Shown piece after piece: positions 6,852 to 13,500 of a stretch of 15,827 nucleotides of DNA; the first letter of the stretch is position 1; each line of letters opens with the position of its first letter. The DNA is from Bacillota bacterium (GTDB lineage Bacteria; Bacillota; Bacilli; Lactobacillales; Enterococcaceae). The translations under genes and the position numbers were made by a program. The DNA lies in the NCBI GenBank assembly GCA_023389005.1, contig JAEWFE010000073.1:1-15827 (forward strand), in the 5' to 3' direction. The notes under the pieces are model-generated. The model worked only from the letters and a program-made list of their open reading frames with translations. It was not told the DNA's origin and searched no databases.

Positions 6852-8081
6852 TTAGTCGTTTATACGGTCTAGTACATATGCTCCTAGTGGGTTTTTAATA
6901 ACATTGTTAGCATTCAAATATACTTGAGTTATACGAGTATCAGAATGGGTTAATCCTTCTGAAATATCAGCTATGCTACGTCCTTTTCTCATAGCTAGTG
7001 TAGCTGCTGTATGTCTAAATTTGTGAGGGTTTATATTTGGTAGTGAAGGATGCGATTTTCTTAGCTTCTTGAATATGTTATTAAGGTAATCAATATATAA
7101 TGGACAATTTGGTTTGTTTTCAGAATTAGTATAGGTAAAAAGAAATTGTGTATCACCTTGATCAATACCAAGTACATCTAGTTGTAATTTTTGTTCTTCT
7201 TTCCATTCCTTCAATAGCTTTGCTAACTTTGTGTCTATTTTATAGTCTGTACGCTTGTTTCCTTTAGTATTTTTTAAGTTACCCATTTTATCTAAGGATT
7301 TTTCCACATGAATAATATTGTTTGTAAAATCAATGTCTTTCCATCTTAAAGCGTATAACTCGGATTTTCTAAGTGCAAGGGTTAGGAGTACCCAGAACAT
7401 AACATAGTCTTGTTGTTTAAAATTATTGTTTTTATACTCTGTCTCTATTGTTTGGATGACATTTAATAATTGTTGTTCAGAAAGATACTTTTCTTCTTCC
7501 GTTTGTTCTTGGTGTGCTCGTATCTTTTTTTCCTCTTTTATTTTACTGATAGGTTTTCTTAAGTTATTTGTAGATATTACTTCTAATTCTTCTGCGTAAT
7601 CCATAATATTTAAGAAGTAACTCCGAACAGTTCCAAAATTAACGTATTGACTAGCCTCGTCTACCATTATTTCAAGTACGTATGGAATATTATTATTTAA
7701 GTACTCAATTGTTTTATCTCCAAATTTAGGTAGTAGTCTAGTTTTAACAATATCCATAGTGGCATTAATGGTCGAATGAGCTAATTGTTTCCGTCCAGTA
7801 AGAAAATATCCTTGTTTATACATAGGCAGCCATTTATTATGGTAAAAATCAGCAAAGTATACTACAGTGTCATCCGGAGTGTTATCTGTAGATATATAGC
7901 GTGTTCTGATACTATTAAAATTTTCAAGCAACTTATTAACTGTTTTTCTAGCTTCCATAGCTGTTTTAAAAGATTTATTAAACTCCTTAGATGATGTACC
8001 TAAGTAAGGTAAAACATCTTTAGGGTATCTCATACGAACTTGATAAGTTCCATATTTCGTTTTTTTAATATGTTTTTTCAT
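6852..8081 (-). CDS. int: Tyrosine recombinase, element integrase
   Basis: Site-specific recombinase of the phage/ICE integrase type (409 aa) that inserts and excises the element. In order: an N-terminal arm-binding region (about 1-60, beginning K-T-K-Y-G-T-Y-Q-V-R), a SAM-like core-binding domain (about 75-185) and a catalytic domain (about 195-395). The catalytic set is complete: R238 in A-L-R-K-S-E-L-Y-A-L-R-W, K273, H353 and R356 in H-K-F-R-H-T-A-A, H379 in L-T-H-S-D and nucleophile Y388 in Q-V-Y-L-N. The ATG at 8081 has AGGAGGG seven bases upstream. It lies 57 nt after the xis-like gene, probably on one transcript, and its stop abuts the 11-bp-spaced repeats. Expected target: 3' end of rpsI. 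Confidence 0.95.
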   Translation of the reverse strand: MKKHIKKTKYGTYQVRMRYPKDVLPYLGTSSKEFNKSFKTAMEARKTVNKLLENFNSIRTRYISTDNTPDDTVVYFADFYHNKWLPMYKQGYFLTGRKQLAHSTINATMDIVKTRLLPKFGDKTIEYLNNNIPYVLEIMVDEASQYVNFGTVRSYFLNIMDYAEELEVISTNNLRKPISKIKEEKKIRAHQEQTEEEKYLSEQQLLNVIQTIETEYKNNNFKQQDYVMFWVLLTLALRKSELYALRWKDIDFTNNIIHVEKSLDKMGNLKNTKGNKRTDYKIDTKLAKLLKEWKEEQKLQLDVLGIDQGDTQFLFTYTNSENKPNCPLYIDYLNNIFKKLRKSHPSLPNINPHKFRHTAATLAMRKGRSIADISEGLTHSDTRITQVYLNANNVIKNPLGAYVLDRIND

Positions 8082-8138
8082 AATATTTCCCTCCTGTTAT
8101 AATGAATATAAGTTTTTGTTTTTTATGAAGGTTTCGTT

Positions 8139-8402
8139 CTATATATTTTTAGATGCAAGCCATTCATCAATCTCATTTTTATTAAAAAGGTAAGATTTAT
8201 TAATTTTTAAATATGGTAAACCCATTTTCATGTATTTGGTTACTGTGTTATTACATTTATTTAGGTACTGACAAACTTGTTTTTTATTCATGTAGTGTTC
8301 ATCTTCTGTTTGTCTATTCATCATACTGTTTACACTATTCATGACTTGTTCTATTTCTTTCTGACTGCAGTTGGCAATAAGAGTTAATATAGCTTCAACC
8401 AT
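8139..8402 (-). CDS. Excisionase-like small HTH protein
   Basis: 87-aa protein. The C-terminal half (starting M-N-K-K-Q-V-C-Q-Y-L-N) forms a helix-turn-helix of the MerR/excisionase kind, with the usual ending L-F-N-K-N-E-I-D-E-W-L. Such proteins bend the attachment site and steer integrases toward excision. The N-terminal ~40 residues are a helical region I do not recognise. The frame is open to 8441, but GGAG nine bases before the ATG at 8402 decides the start. Position directly upstream of int on the same strand supports Xis; a transcriptional role is also possible. Confidence 0.75.
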   Translation of the reverse strand: MVEAILTLIANCSQKEIEQVMNSVNSMMNRQTEDEHYMNKKQVCQYLNKCNNTVTKYMKMGLPYLKINKSYLFNKNEIDEWLASKNI

Positions 8403-8439
8403 TATTATCCGCTCCTTTATAGGTCTTATTTGATTAGAC

Positions 8440-8540
8440 AAACAATAAACCTAGTAAGTGTGCACTCAAGGAACGTTACGGTGAATATGTGTGAATGGAA
8501 ATTACTTTCGTTTCCGGTGACACTTATTAGGTCCTTGTTT
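8440..8540 (-). promoter_or_regulatory. Long structured leader upstream of xis-int
   Basis: A ~100-nt imperfect hairpin. Pairing goes inward: 8440-8445 with 8535-8540; 8449-8461 with 8520-8532 (one mismatch); CAC 8463-8465 with GTG 8517-8519; and 8470-8475 with 8509-8515. The apical loop is about 33 nt. It is more GC-rich than its flanks, and its outer end coincides with the predicted xis-int transcription start. It could be a regulatory leader RNA or a DNA hairpin such as a single-strand origin; I saw no known origin motif. Confidence 0.45.
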
Positions 8541-8545
8541 ATCTT

Positions 8546-8574
8546 TTCATATACCCATAATGCAGTTTTGTGAA
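8546..8574 (-). promoter_or_regulatory. Candidate promoter of xis-int
   Basis: On the minus strand, TTCACA (8569-8574) and TATGAA (8546-8551) are 17 bases apart. The predicted start near 8539 falls at the base of the leader hairpin. The hexamers match consensus at 5 of 6 and 4 of 6 positions. Confidence 0.3.
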
Positions 8575-8733
8575 ACAAACAATATACGGTATCATTACTA
8601 GGGAATTTGGAGTGAAAATATAAAAAATTTTTGTGTAGTATTTGACAGGAAAAAATATGATGTGAAAAATAAAAGTTTATTAAAATAAAAATGGAATTAT
8701 AGAGTAGAAAAACGTGGTATAAAAAACAAAAAG

Positions 8734-8782
8734 AGAATATATTAATGCAAAATAGTTTATACTATCGACATTAATATATTCT
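8734..8782. terminator. AT-rich bidirectional terminator-like hairpin
   Basis: Fourteen perfect pairs (8734-8747 with 8769-8782) with a 21-nt loop that itself contains ATAG...CTAT. A-rich sequence precedes the stem (AAAAAG at 8728-8733) and TTTTT follows at 8783-8786. It would end minus-strand transcripts from the methyltransferase gene before xis. The stem is nearly all A-T, so strength is uncertain. Confidence 0.55.
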
Positions 8783-8892
8783 TTTTAAATTTGTTTTATA
8801 TAGTTATTTTAAGTGTTTGATATCATAAAATGTTATACAAATAATTATATAAAATGTTTACTTATAAGATATTGTTAAATGGTTTGAATAAT

Positions 8893-9576
8893 TTAGGTAT
8901 AATAAGCGTTAAATAGTCGTTTTTTGATACTTTTAAATGTTTCTACATCCTTTTCATAGCCAATAAAACGTCTTTTAAGTTTCTTTGCTGTAAAGGCAGA
9001 TACACCACTACCTAAAAATAAATCAACAACTAAATCATTTGGTTTAGAATGTCGTAACATTAGGTCTTCGATTAAAGATTTAGGTTTTTGACAAACATGG
9101 ACACGTTCTTTAGCGGTCACTCTCGGATACTTATATATTCCGTCATGGTATGCCTCGAAAGGAGAGAGATTAAAAAATGGTTTCGCACCTTTATTAGTGA
9201 TATAAAAGATGTATTCTCTTGATTTTGTTGTATATCCTTTTGTTCTAATGGATGAGGGGATGACATTAGGTTTCTGCCATATTAATAAATCTTGTAATTC
9301 AAAATTATAAGTATCAATCAATTCTAAATATGTACGAAGATTTTGTGGCGGTCCAAAGAGTAATATAGTTCCGTTAGGCGATAGAATACTCTTGAGTACC
9401 ACAAATAATTCTTCGTAGTCAAAATTGTTATCCCATTCTAAATTGTTTATATTAATGTTATATGGCGGATCAACTATGATTAAGTCTGTATTTAGTTCAG
9501 TCTTTAATAATACATTTCTGTAATCTGTATTGCATATTTCAATTCTATCTGAATTTTCTATTGTTAGTAATTTCAT
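8893..9576 (-). CDS. Orphan DNA methyltransferase, beta class (N6-adenine or N4-cytosine)
   Basis: 227-aa S-adenosylmethionine-dependent DNA methyltransferase. The catalytic motif IV D-P-P-Y is at 36-39, followed late by the Q-K-P segment (163-165) and the SAM-binding motif I D-L-F-L-G-S-G (185-191). That order (catalytic motif first) defines the beta class of amino-methyltransferases. It is compact, with little room for a large target-recognition domain. No restriction endonuclease is adjacent, so it is probably an orphan enzyme modifying element and host DNA, for example to evade restriction or to tune expression. Its ATG overlaps the stop of the upstream HTH gene (TAATG), indicating translational coupling. 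The target sequence cannot be read from the window. Confidence 0.9.
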   Translation of the reverse strand: MKLLTIENSDRIEICNTDYRNVLLKTELNTDLIIVDPPYNININNLEWDNNFDYEELFVVLKSILSPNGTILLFGPPQNLRTYLELIDTYNFELQDLLIWQKPNVIPSSIRTKGYTTKSREYIFYITNKGAKPFFNLSPFEAYHDGIYKYPRVTAKERVHVCQKPKSLIEDLMLRHSKPNDLVVDLFLGSGVSAFTAKKLKRRFIGYEKDVETFKSIKKRLFNAYYT

Positions 9577-10061
9577 TAATCGATTTCCCCTTGTTCTGAA
9601 TGAATGATTTGATACAGTCTGCTTCGAGATATTCCTAGTTGTTTAGCTATTTTCGTTGTACTAATACCTAAACTTTTTTGTTCTAAATAAAATCTATATA
9701 ATTCCTGTCTCCTGATTGCCAGTTGCTCTCTGTATTGGCTGTAAGATGAAGTGCCTAGATGCTGCTGCTTGTATCTTTGTTGTCTTCTACGATTGGAATC
9801 AGGTCTTAGAGTTTCTAGTCCTAGTTTTTCAACTTGTTTTGGAGTTATGCGAAGATAGCTAATGATACGCTCATTGGAGTCCTTAACAGATAAACTTTTA
9901 TCTAAAGGAATGTTTTCAGGTATATCTATATCAATATTTGAGTACCGCATGAAGACAAATAGGTAACTGTATATCTTTTCCTTCAATCTATTAGATTTTT
10001 TATAGTTTAACAGCTTAATTAAATCGTTAATCACAAGTAAATTACGTTCTTTATATCCCAA
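9576..10061 (-). CDS. Helix-turn-helix DNA-binding protein coupled to the methyltransferase
   Basis: 161-aa protein of unknown role. Its C-terminus (about 132-154, L-G-I-S-T-T-K-I-A-K-Q-L-G-I-S-R-S-R-L-Y-Q) is a helix-turn-helix like those ending Hin-type recombinases and homeodomain-like regulators. It is preceded by a very basic segment rich in Arg and Gln (about 90-120). No catalytic domain is visible. The start is taken as TTG at 10061 because AGGAG lies seven bases before it; the ATG at 10079 would put that same site inside the coding region. Its stop overlaps the methyltransferase start by one base, so the two are one operon. It may regulate the pair or recruit the enzyme; both are guesses. 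Confidence 0.7.
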   Translation of the reverse strand: MGYKERNLLVINDLIKLLNYKKSNRLKEKIYSYLFVFMRYSNIDIDIPENIPLDKSLSVKDSNERIISYLRITPKQVEKLGLETLRPDSNRRRQQRYKQQHLGTSSYSQYREQLAIRRQELYRFYLEQKSLGISTTKIAKQLGISRSRLYQIIHSEQGEID

Positions 10062-10236
10062 AATAATTCTCCTAAGCAATTTGGTTAATTGAATTCGTAG
10101 TTTGGTATAAATAAAAATTATTTAATTCTCTGTTCGCTAATATATTTATAGGGTTCGATTTTCTCTTTATCTACATCTCTCAATAGTGTACAAAAATGAA
10201 TTGTCAGTTTATCATAAACATAACGAAGTACATTTA

Positions 10237-10261
10237 TATTTAGAAAAATATTTTCTAAATA
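10237..10261. promoter_or_regulatory. 25-bp palindrome, operator candidate
   Basis: Perfect 11-bp arms TATTTAGAAAA and TTTTCTAAATA around ATA. It lies about 175 bases upstream of the HTH-methyltransferase operon. An operator for the HTH protein is plausible but untested. Confidence 0.4.
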
Positions 10262-10402
10262 AAATAATGAGTTAGATAGTAAAAAAGATATGTATTAGCT
10301 GTTTATTTATCGGTTTAACTACGTCTCTCAAACATATACAATTATATATCACAAATATGCTTCGTTCAATAGAATATATGCTGGTACAAAGAACAAATCT
10401 CA

Positions 10403-10438
10403 TTATAAATTATATAGGTATATCACACATTTTCTCAT
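10403..10438 (-). CDS. Possible 11-aa leader peptide behind a very strong RBS
   Basis: On the minus strand, GGGGGAGG (10447-10454) sits eight bases before an ATG at 10438 that opens only eleven codons (M-R-K-C-V-I-Y-L-Y-N-L). A small hairpin with a GAAA loop (10454-10458 with 10463-10467) overlaps the left edge of that site. It may be a leader peptide, a signal-like peptide or the start of a lost gene. Translation is inferred from the site only. Confidence 0.25.
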   Translation of the reverse strand: MRKCVIYLYNL

Positions 10439-10590
10439 TAAACCTACCTCCCCCTTAGTTTCCTAAGTCTATTAAGAGTTATTAATATCTCGTATTGTCT
10501 AACAAAGTATTACTCTCGTTATATGGTAAAAAAGTTTGAATTTTTAAAAACAGTTTGATTAACATAACGTTTTTAGTTTTTTGTATTAAT

Positions 10591-10706
10591 ATGTCAGTTA
10601 ATGATTATCATAATAAAGTAATATTATCTTGTCTGCATATATACAACTACTAAAGGAGAGTTTAAAAATTTTTATTGTTGTATATATTGTTAAAACCAAC
10701 TGACAT
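10591..10706. repeat. Nested inverted repeats
   Basis: Outer arms ATGTCAGTT (10591-10599) and AACTGACAT (10698-10706) enclose inner arms ATATATACAAC (10637-10647) and GTTGTATATAT (10677-10687). All are perfect. The inner loop has AAAGGAGAG, a ribosome-binding-site-like word with no start codon at a useful distance. Function unknown. Confidence 0.5.
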
Positions 10707-10734
10707 TACTTCGTATAGTTTAGTATTCAAAAAT

Positions 10735-10763
10735 AAAAAAGAGTACCCTTGTCTACAAAGTAC
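10735..10763 (-). terminator. Terminator built on the GGGTACTC motif
   Basis: On the minus strand AGTACTTTGT pairs, with wobbles and one bulge, with ACAAGGGTACT, and CTTTTTT follows immediately. It would terminate transcription about 190 bases after the serine recombinase gene. Its 3' arm is one copy of the repeated element heptamer. Confidence 0.55.
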
Positions 10764-10876
10764 TAGATGAATGATAAAATCAATGTTATGTATATGATTT
10801 ACTTAGGTTGTGTTCAAAATATCTTCTGTGTTAAAAAAATTATCTTTGTATAAAGAAAAGAGAAATCATAATAGAT

Positions 10877-10900
10877 AAGGCATATCTTAAAATATGCCTT
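10877..10900. terminator. Hairpin just after the serine recombinase gene
   Basis: Perfect 9-bp arms AAGGCATAT and ATATGCCTT with a 6-base loop, 55 bases after the recombinase stop. The tails are only moderately T-rich on either strand, so it may be a weak terminator or an mRNA 3' end stabiliser. Confidence 0.45.
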
Positions 10901-10954
10901 GTTTATTAAATAGAGAAGGTATTTAAAGTAAGAAAAGGGGAAGATGAAGGTTTA

Positions 10955-11551
10955 TTACGTGGGATTGTGTTCTTTATACTTTTTAAAATATCTACTAAAT
11001 GTACTAACTGAAATTCCAGTCATTTTACTAACAGTATTCATACTATAAGAACCGGATATGTATAAATCTAAAGCATGTCGTAAATTTACATCGTTAAAGT
11101 CAGAAAATTTTGGCTTTCTTCCAGTATATTTGCCGTTTTGTTTAGCAATTTCTATTCCTTGTGACTGTCTTTCTCTAATTCTTTTACGTTCATTTTCAGC
11201 TTGATATTTGTATATCTCGAGAATAAGATTGTTTAATAGTCCTCTTAGATTTGTATCTTCTACACCTGAAAAGGTAGGGAAGGATAAAATTTCTAAGGTT
11301 GCACCTTTTTGTCGTATTGTTGCAATAATCTCTGTTAAATCATCGTTATTTCTCCCTAAACGATCCAATTCAGTGATTACAACAATGTCTCCTTCTCTCA
11401 AGTAATTAATCATAGCGTTTAACTGCTCTCTATTAGTGTTTTTTCCACTAGCTTTTTCTTTGAATACCTTAGAACAATGTTTTAATGCAATTAATTGACG
11501 TTCTAAAGATTGAATATTACTGCTAACTCTAGCATATCCTACTTTTGCCAT
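10955..11551 (-). CDS. Serine recombinase, resolvase/invertase family
   Basis: 198-aa small serine recombinase. The N-terminal catalytic domain begins M-A-K-V-G-Y-A-R-V-S with the nucleophile at S10, followed by the conserved E-L-D-R-L-G-R-N block near 62-70, a long dimerisation helix (about 105-135) and a C-terminal helix-turn-helix (about 172-193, S-K-M-T-G-I-S-V-S-T-F-S-R-Y). Length and layout match resolvases and Hin/Gin-type invertases, not large serine integrases. The ATG at 11551 has GGAGG six bases upstream; an in-frame ATG at 11557 directly abuts that site. A palindromic region right upstream looks like its recombination site. Likely roles are resolving multimers or inverting a segment. 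Confidence 0.92.
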   Translation of the reverse strand: MAKVGYARVSSNIQSLERQLIALKHCSKVFKEKASGKNTNREQLNAMINYLREGDIVVITELDRLGRNNDDLTEIIATIRQKGATLEILSFPTFSGVEDTNLRGLLNNLILEIYKYQAENERKRIRERQSQGIEIAKQNGKYTGRKPKFSDFNDVNLRHALDLYISGSYSMNTVSKMTGISVSTFSRYFKKYKEHNPT

Positions 11552-11572
11552 TGTCATCCTCCAATATTAATT

Positions 11573-11697
11573 TTGAAAAACTCTATTGAAACGTTAGAAA
11601 AGCCGTTTTGTTAGAATTTAAGGTTATTTCAATAGAGTATACCCTATTGAAATAATCCCTTTTCACTGCTAACAATTTTATAATTGGAGTTTTTCAA
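11573..11697. repeat. res-like site: 28-bp palindrome in nested inverted repeats
   Basis: Core: ATTTCAATAG (11626-11635) and CTATTGAAAT (11644-11653) flank AGTATACC, making a 28-bp palindrome with one mismatched pair and central AT at 11639-11640. A third copy of the arm, ACTCTATTGAAA (11580-11591), is a 12-bp inverted repeat of 11627-11638. Outer arms TTGAAAAACTC (11573-11583) and GAGTTTTTCAA (11687-11697) are perfect over 11 bp, and TTGTTAG/CTAACAA (11608-11614, 11669-11675) lie between. Resolvase crossover sites are about 28 bp with a 2-bp central overlap and sit next to the gene, as here. Confidence 0.6.
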
Positions 11698-12306
11698 CTT
11701 ATAGGCAGAAGTATTCTCTTTTTTCTTATGTGTGATTGTGATAAAACAGATTATGGGAGTATTGAAGAGTACTTCTAGATAGTAGGATAGACAACTGTAC
11801 TGGTTTATTATTTTCCTGTACAGGTTTACATGTTGTTTAAATGACTAATAATAGCTATATAACTTTTGGAATGTATCATATTAAATTATTTAGGTATGAT
11901 TGAGAAAATAATTTAGAATAAATTTTGGATAAAAAATTTCATGTTAATAATGGTTTTATAGTTTTTAACTCAAAAAATAAATCTGATATCTACATTTTTT
12001 AGTTTCATAAATATGTTTTATGTTATAAAATGAAAAAATTGTTGGACGATAGAGAAGGGGAGTTTGATGTACTTATTTATAACTTTTTAGAAGCATTTAA
12101 ACGTAGGGGAGAGGGAAAATCAAATTTGTAAATAAATCATAGTTTATATAACGAAATATAAGTTAGGAGTACCCCAACACACTCAGCAAAAATTTGAAAA
12201 AGTATCGTTCATAATGTTTTTCTAGATTTTTTTAAAGTATTCAAAGAAATTAGTCAAAAGTTTTTTACAGTTAGTATGCTATTTAAATACGTTATTATGG
12301 ACTTCG
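11698..12306. other. Gene-free AT-rich stretch
   Basis: About 600 bases with no convincing gene. Visible items are a CTGTAC-rich segment (about 11793-11823), one GGAGTACCCC copy (12166-12175), and a 33-codon plus-strand ORF (12030-12131) without a ribosome-binding site. Confidence 0.35.
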
Positions 12307-12450
12307 CTACTCTTTTTTACTTTGTTTTCTCACATATACTACAACAACTAACGAAGGTAAAACAGTGAAAGCTAAAATTAAAAGTAATATCATATTTGAA
12401 GGTTTAATACCTATTTTTGACGCTATTATTTTGACTTGAACGGTTTGCAT
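12307..12450 (-). CDS. Possible 47-aa single-pass membrane peptide
   Basis: Short ORF with an amphipathic start (M-Q-T-V-Q-V-K-I-I-A), a strongly hydrophobic segment at about 20-40 and a basic tail R-K-Q-S-K-K-E. The profile is that of a small membrane protein; a type I toxin-like or accessory conjugation peptide would also look like this, and the tail resembles the end of a sortase signal without its motif. The only ribosome-binding-site-like word is a weak AAAG before the ATG, and the frame has an upstream ATG at 12474. It lies between the recombinase and the next membrane-protein gene. No family recognised. Confidence 0.35.
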   Translation of the reverse strand: MQTVQVKIIASKIGIKPSNMILLLILAFTVLPSLVVVVYVRKQSKKE

Positions 12451-12499
12451 TTTTTTCTTTATGAGCATTGTCATAATGATGTAACTACAAACAAATAGA

Positions 12500-12526
12500 G
12501 AGTACCCTAACTGAATAGATGTACTC
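12500..12526 (-). terminator. Weak hairpin after the 257-aa membrane protein gene
   Basis: GAGTAC (12500-12505) pairs with GTACTC (12521-12526) around a 15-base loop, ten bases beyond the stop codon at 12536. The minus strand then reads TCTATTTGTTTG. The short stem makes it a poor terminator. Its arms again contain the repeated heptamer. Confidence 0.3.
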
Positions 12527-12535
12527 CCCGTTTGT

Positions 12536-13309
12536 TTATTTTGTATTCTTAATTGTTTTGATTAAAGATGGAATTTCATCTAGTGAGTAGATTACATTTC
12601 CTTGTACTTTATTGTTTTTTAAGTAGAAACCATGTAATGACATTCCGTCAAAGCCACTTTCATTGAGTTCATCCATACTTTCAGACTGTCCTAACATATC
12701 TAACATAGCCGAAAACTCTTGCGTTTGGTCTGCTGCTAAGAATAATCGTATACGTTTCTTATTACAAACATTTAATAGCTCAACAATTTCGTGTTTGTAC
12801 TCGTCAATTGTTGTATCACTAACACGAATTACTACATATGTTTGTAATCCCTTGTATTTGTCATAAAGGTCTTTGTACTCACGACCTTGAACAAGTTCAT
12901 TGTCTGAAATAGCTTTTTTAGCCATTCCTTGTGTATGCAGTCTAGCTTGTCCTTCAGCATAATCAAATTTAGATTTGGTTTTAGCTAATTTTACTGGTTC
13001 TAGAATTTCCTCTGTTTCTTCATCACTAAAGTACTCTTTTAAATAAGTACGTAAATCATCTAAATGCTTCTCCCTATACCCTTTAGTTAGTAAGTCATCC
13101 ACTTTAGTACCCTTTACTGATAATTTAGCATCGTTTCGATGTACATATTGGTAGTATTTAATTCCTCCAAATGCTACTACCCCTAGTAGGGCGAGTACCC
13201 ATATAGATATTACAGCAATCTTTAACCCTTTATTTTGGTTTAAATTATTTTTTTTACGTCTTGATAAATCATTAAAATTATCCGCTTGATGATCGTTGTT
13301 ATTTCCCAT
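12536..13309 (-). CDS. Single-pass membrane protein of unknown function
   Basis: 257-aa protein not recognised as a family. After a polar, Asn- and Arg/Lys-rich N-terminus comes one transmembrane helix (about 30-52, A-V-I-S-I-W-V-L-A-L-L-G-V-V). A mostly hydrophilic domain of ~200 residues follows, expected outside the cell by the positive-inside rule. The C-terminal part (V-V-I-R-V-S-D-T-T-I-D-E-Y and I-R-L-F-L-A-A-D-Q-T) looks like alternating strands and helices. Topology resembles bitopic conjugation-channel subunits but no motif proves it. Start: ATG 13309 has AGGTG six bases upstream; GTG 13318 is possible. Next upstream gene is 191 nt away. Confidence 0.6.
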   Translation of the reverse strand: MGNNNDHQADNFNDLSRRKKNNLNQNKGLKIAVISIWVLALLGVVAFGGIKYYQYVHRNDAKLSVKGTKVDDLLTKGYREKHLDDLRTYLKEYFSDEETEEILEPVKLAKTKSKFDYAEGQARLHTQGMAKKAISDNELVQGREYKDLYDKYKGLQTYVVIRVSDTTIDEYKHEIVELLNVCNKKRIRLFLAADQTQEFSAMLDMLGQSESMDELNESGFDGMSLHGFYLKNNKVQGNVIYSLDEIPSLIKTIKNTK

Positions 13310-13500
13310 TTTTAACACCTAATCCTTACTATTTTTTTACGTAAAATCTCTAATATAACATATATGAACATTTATTATCGAAATGACTAAGGGATGTCTA
13401 CTAAGTAATATTGATTGTCATTGTGTACTATAAGCTATAATCACTATATATTACAGTTATTAAAGCAATAATTGCTAAATTTTGATTGTTTTATAAGTAT

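Larger units (their letters stand above)
10062..10954. other. Gene-free AT-rich stretch with palindromes
   Basis: About 890 bases without a convincing gene. It holds a 25-bp palindrome (10237-10261), a strong ribosome-binding site over an 11-codon ORF (10403-10438), nested inverted repeats (10591-10706) and two hairpins near the end of the recombinase transcript. The octamer TGTCAGTT occurs at 10202-10209 and 10592-10599 and inverted at 10698-10705. ACATAACG (10218-10225, 10562-10569) and TTATCATAA (10209-10217, 10605-10613) are also repeated. This looks like a control or replication/transfer region rather than decayed coding sequence. Confidence 0.4.

Noticed and set aside
8440..8540. Single-strand origin (ssoA type) in the long hairpin
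   Set aside because: The conserved TAGCGT loop word of ssoA origins is absent, so only a generic structured leader is claimed.
10944..11048. 34-codon hydrophobic plus-strand ORF opposite the serine recombinase end, behind AAGGGGAAG
   Set aside because: Antisense to a real gene; hydrophobic residues are expected from the complement of charged codons, and the site is only three bases from the ATG.
12049..12094. GAAGGGGAG followed by a 7-codon ORF on the plus strand
   Set aside because: The site is good, but the ORF is tiny and overlaps another frame; chance is likely in AT-rich DNA with many stops.
12030..12131. 33-codon plus-strand ORF with a charged, protein-like composition
   Set aside because: No ribosome-binding site, and it opposes the direction of every other element gene.
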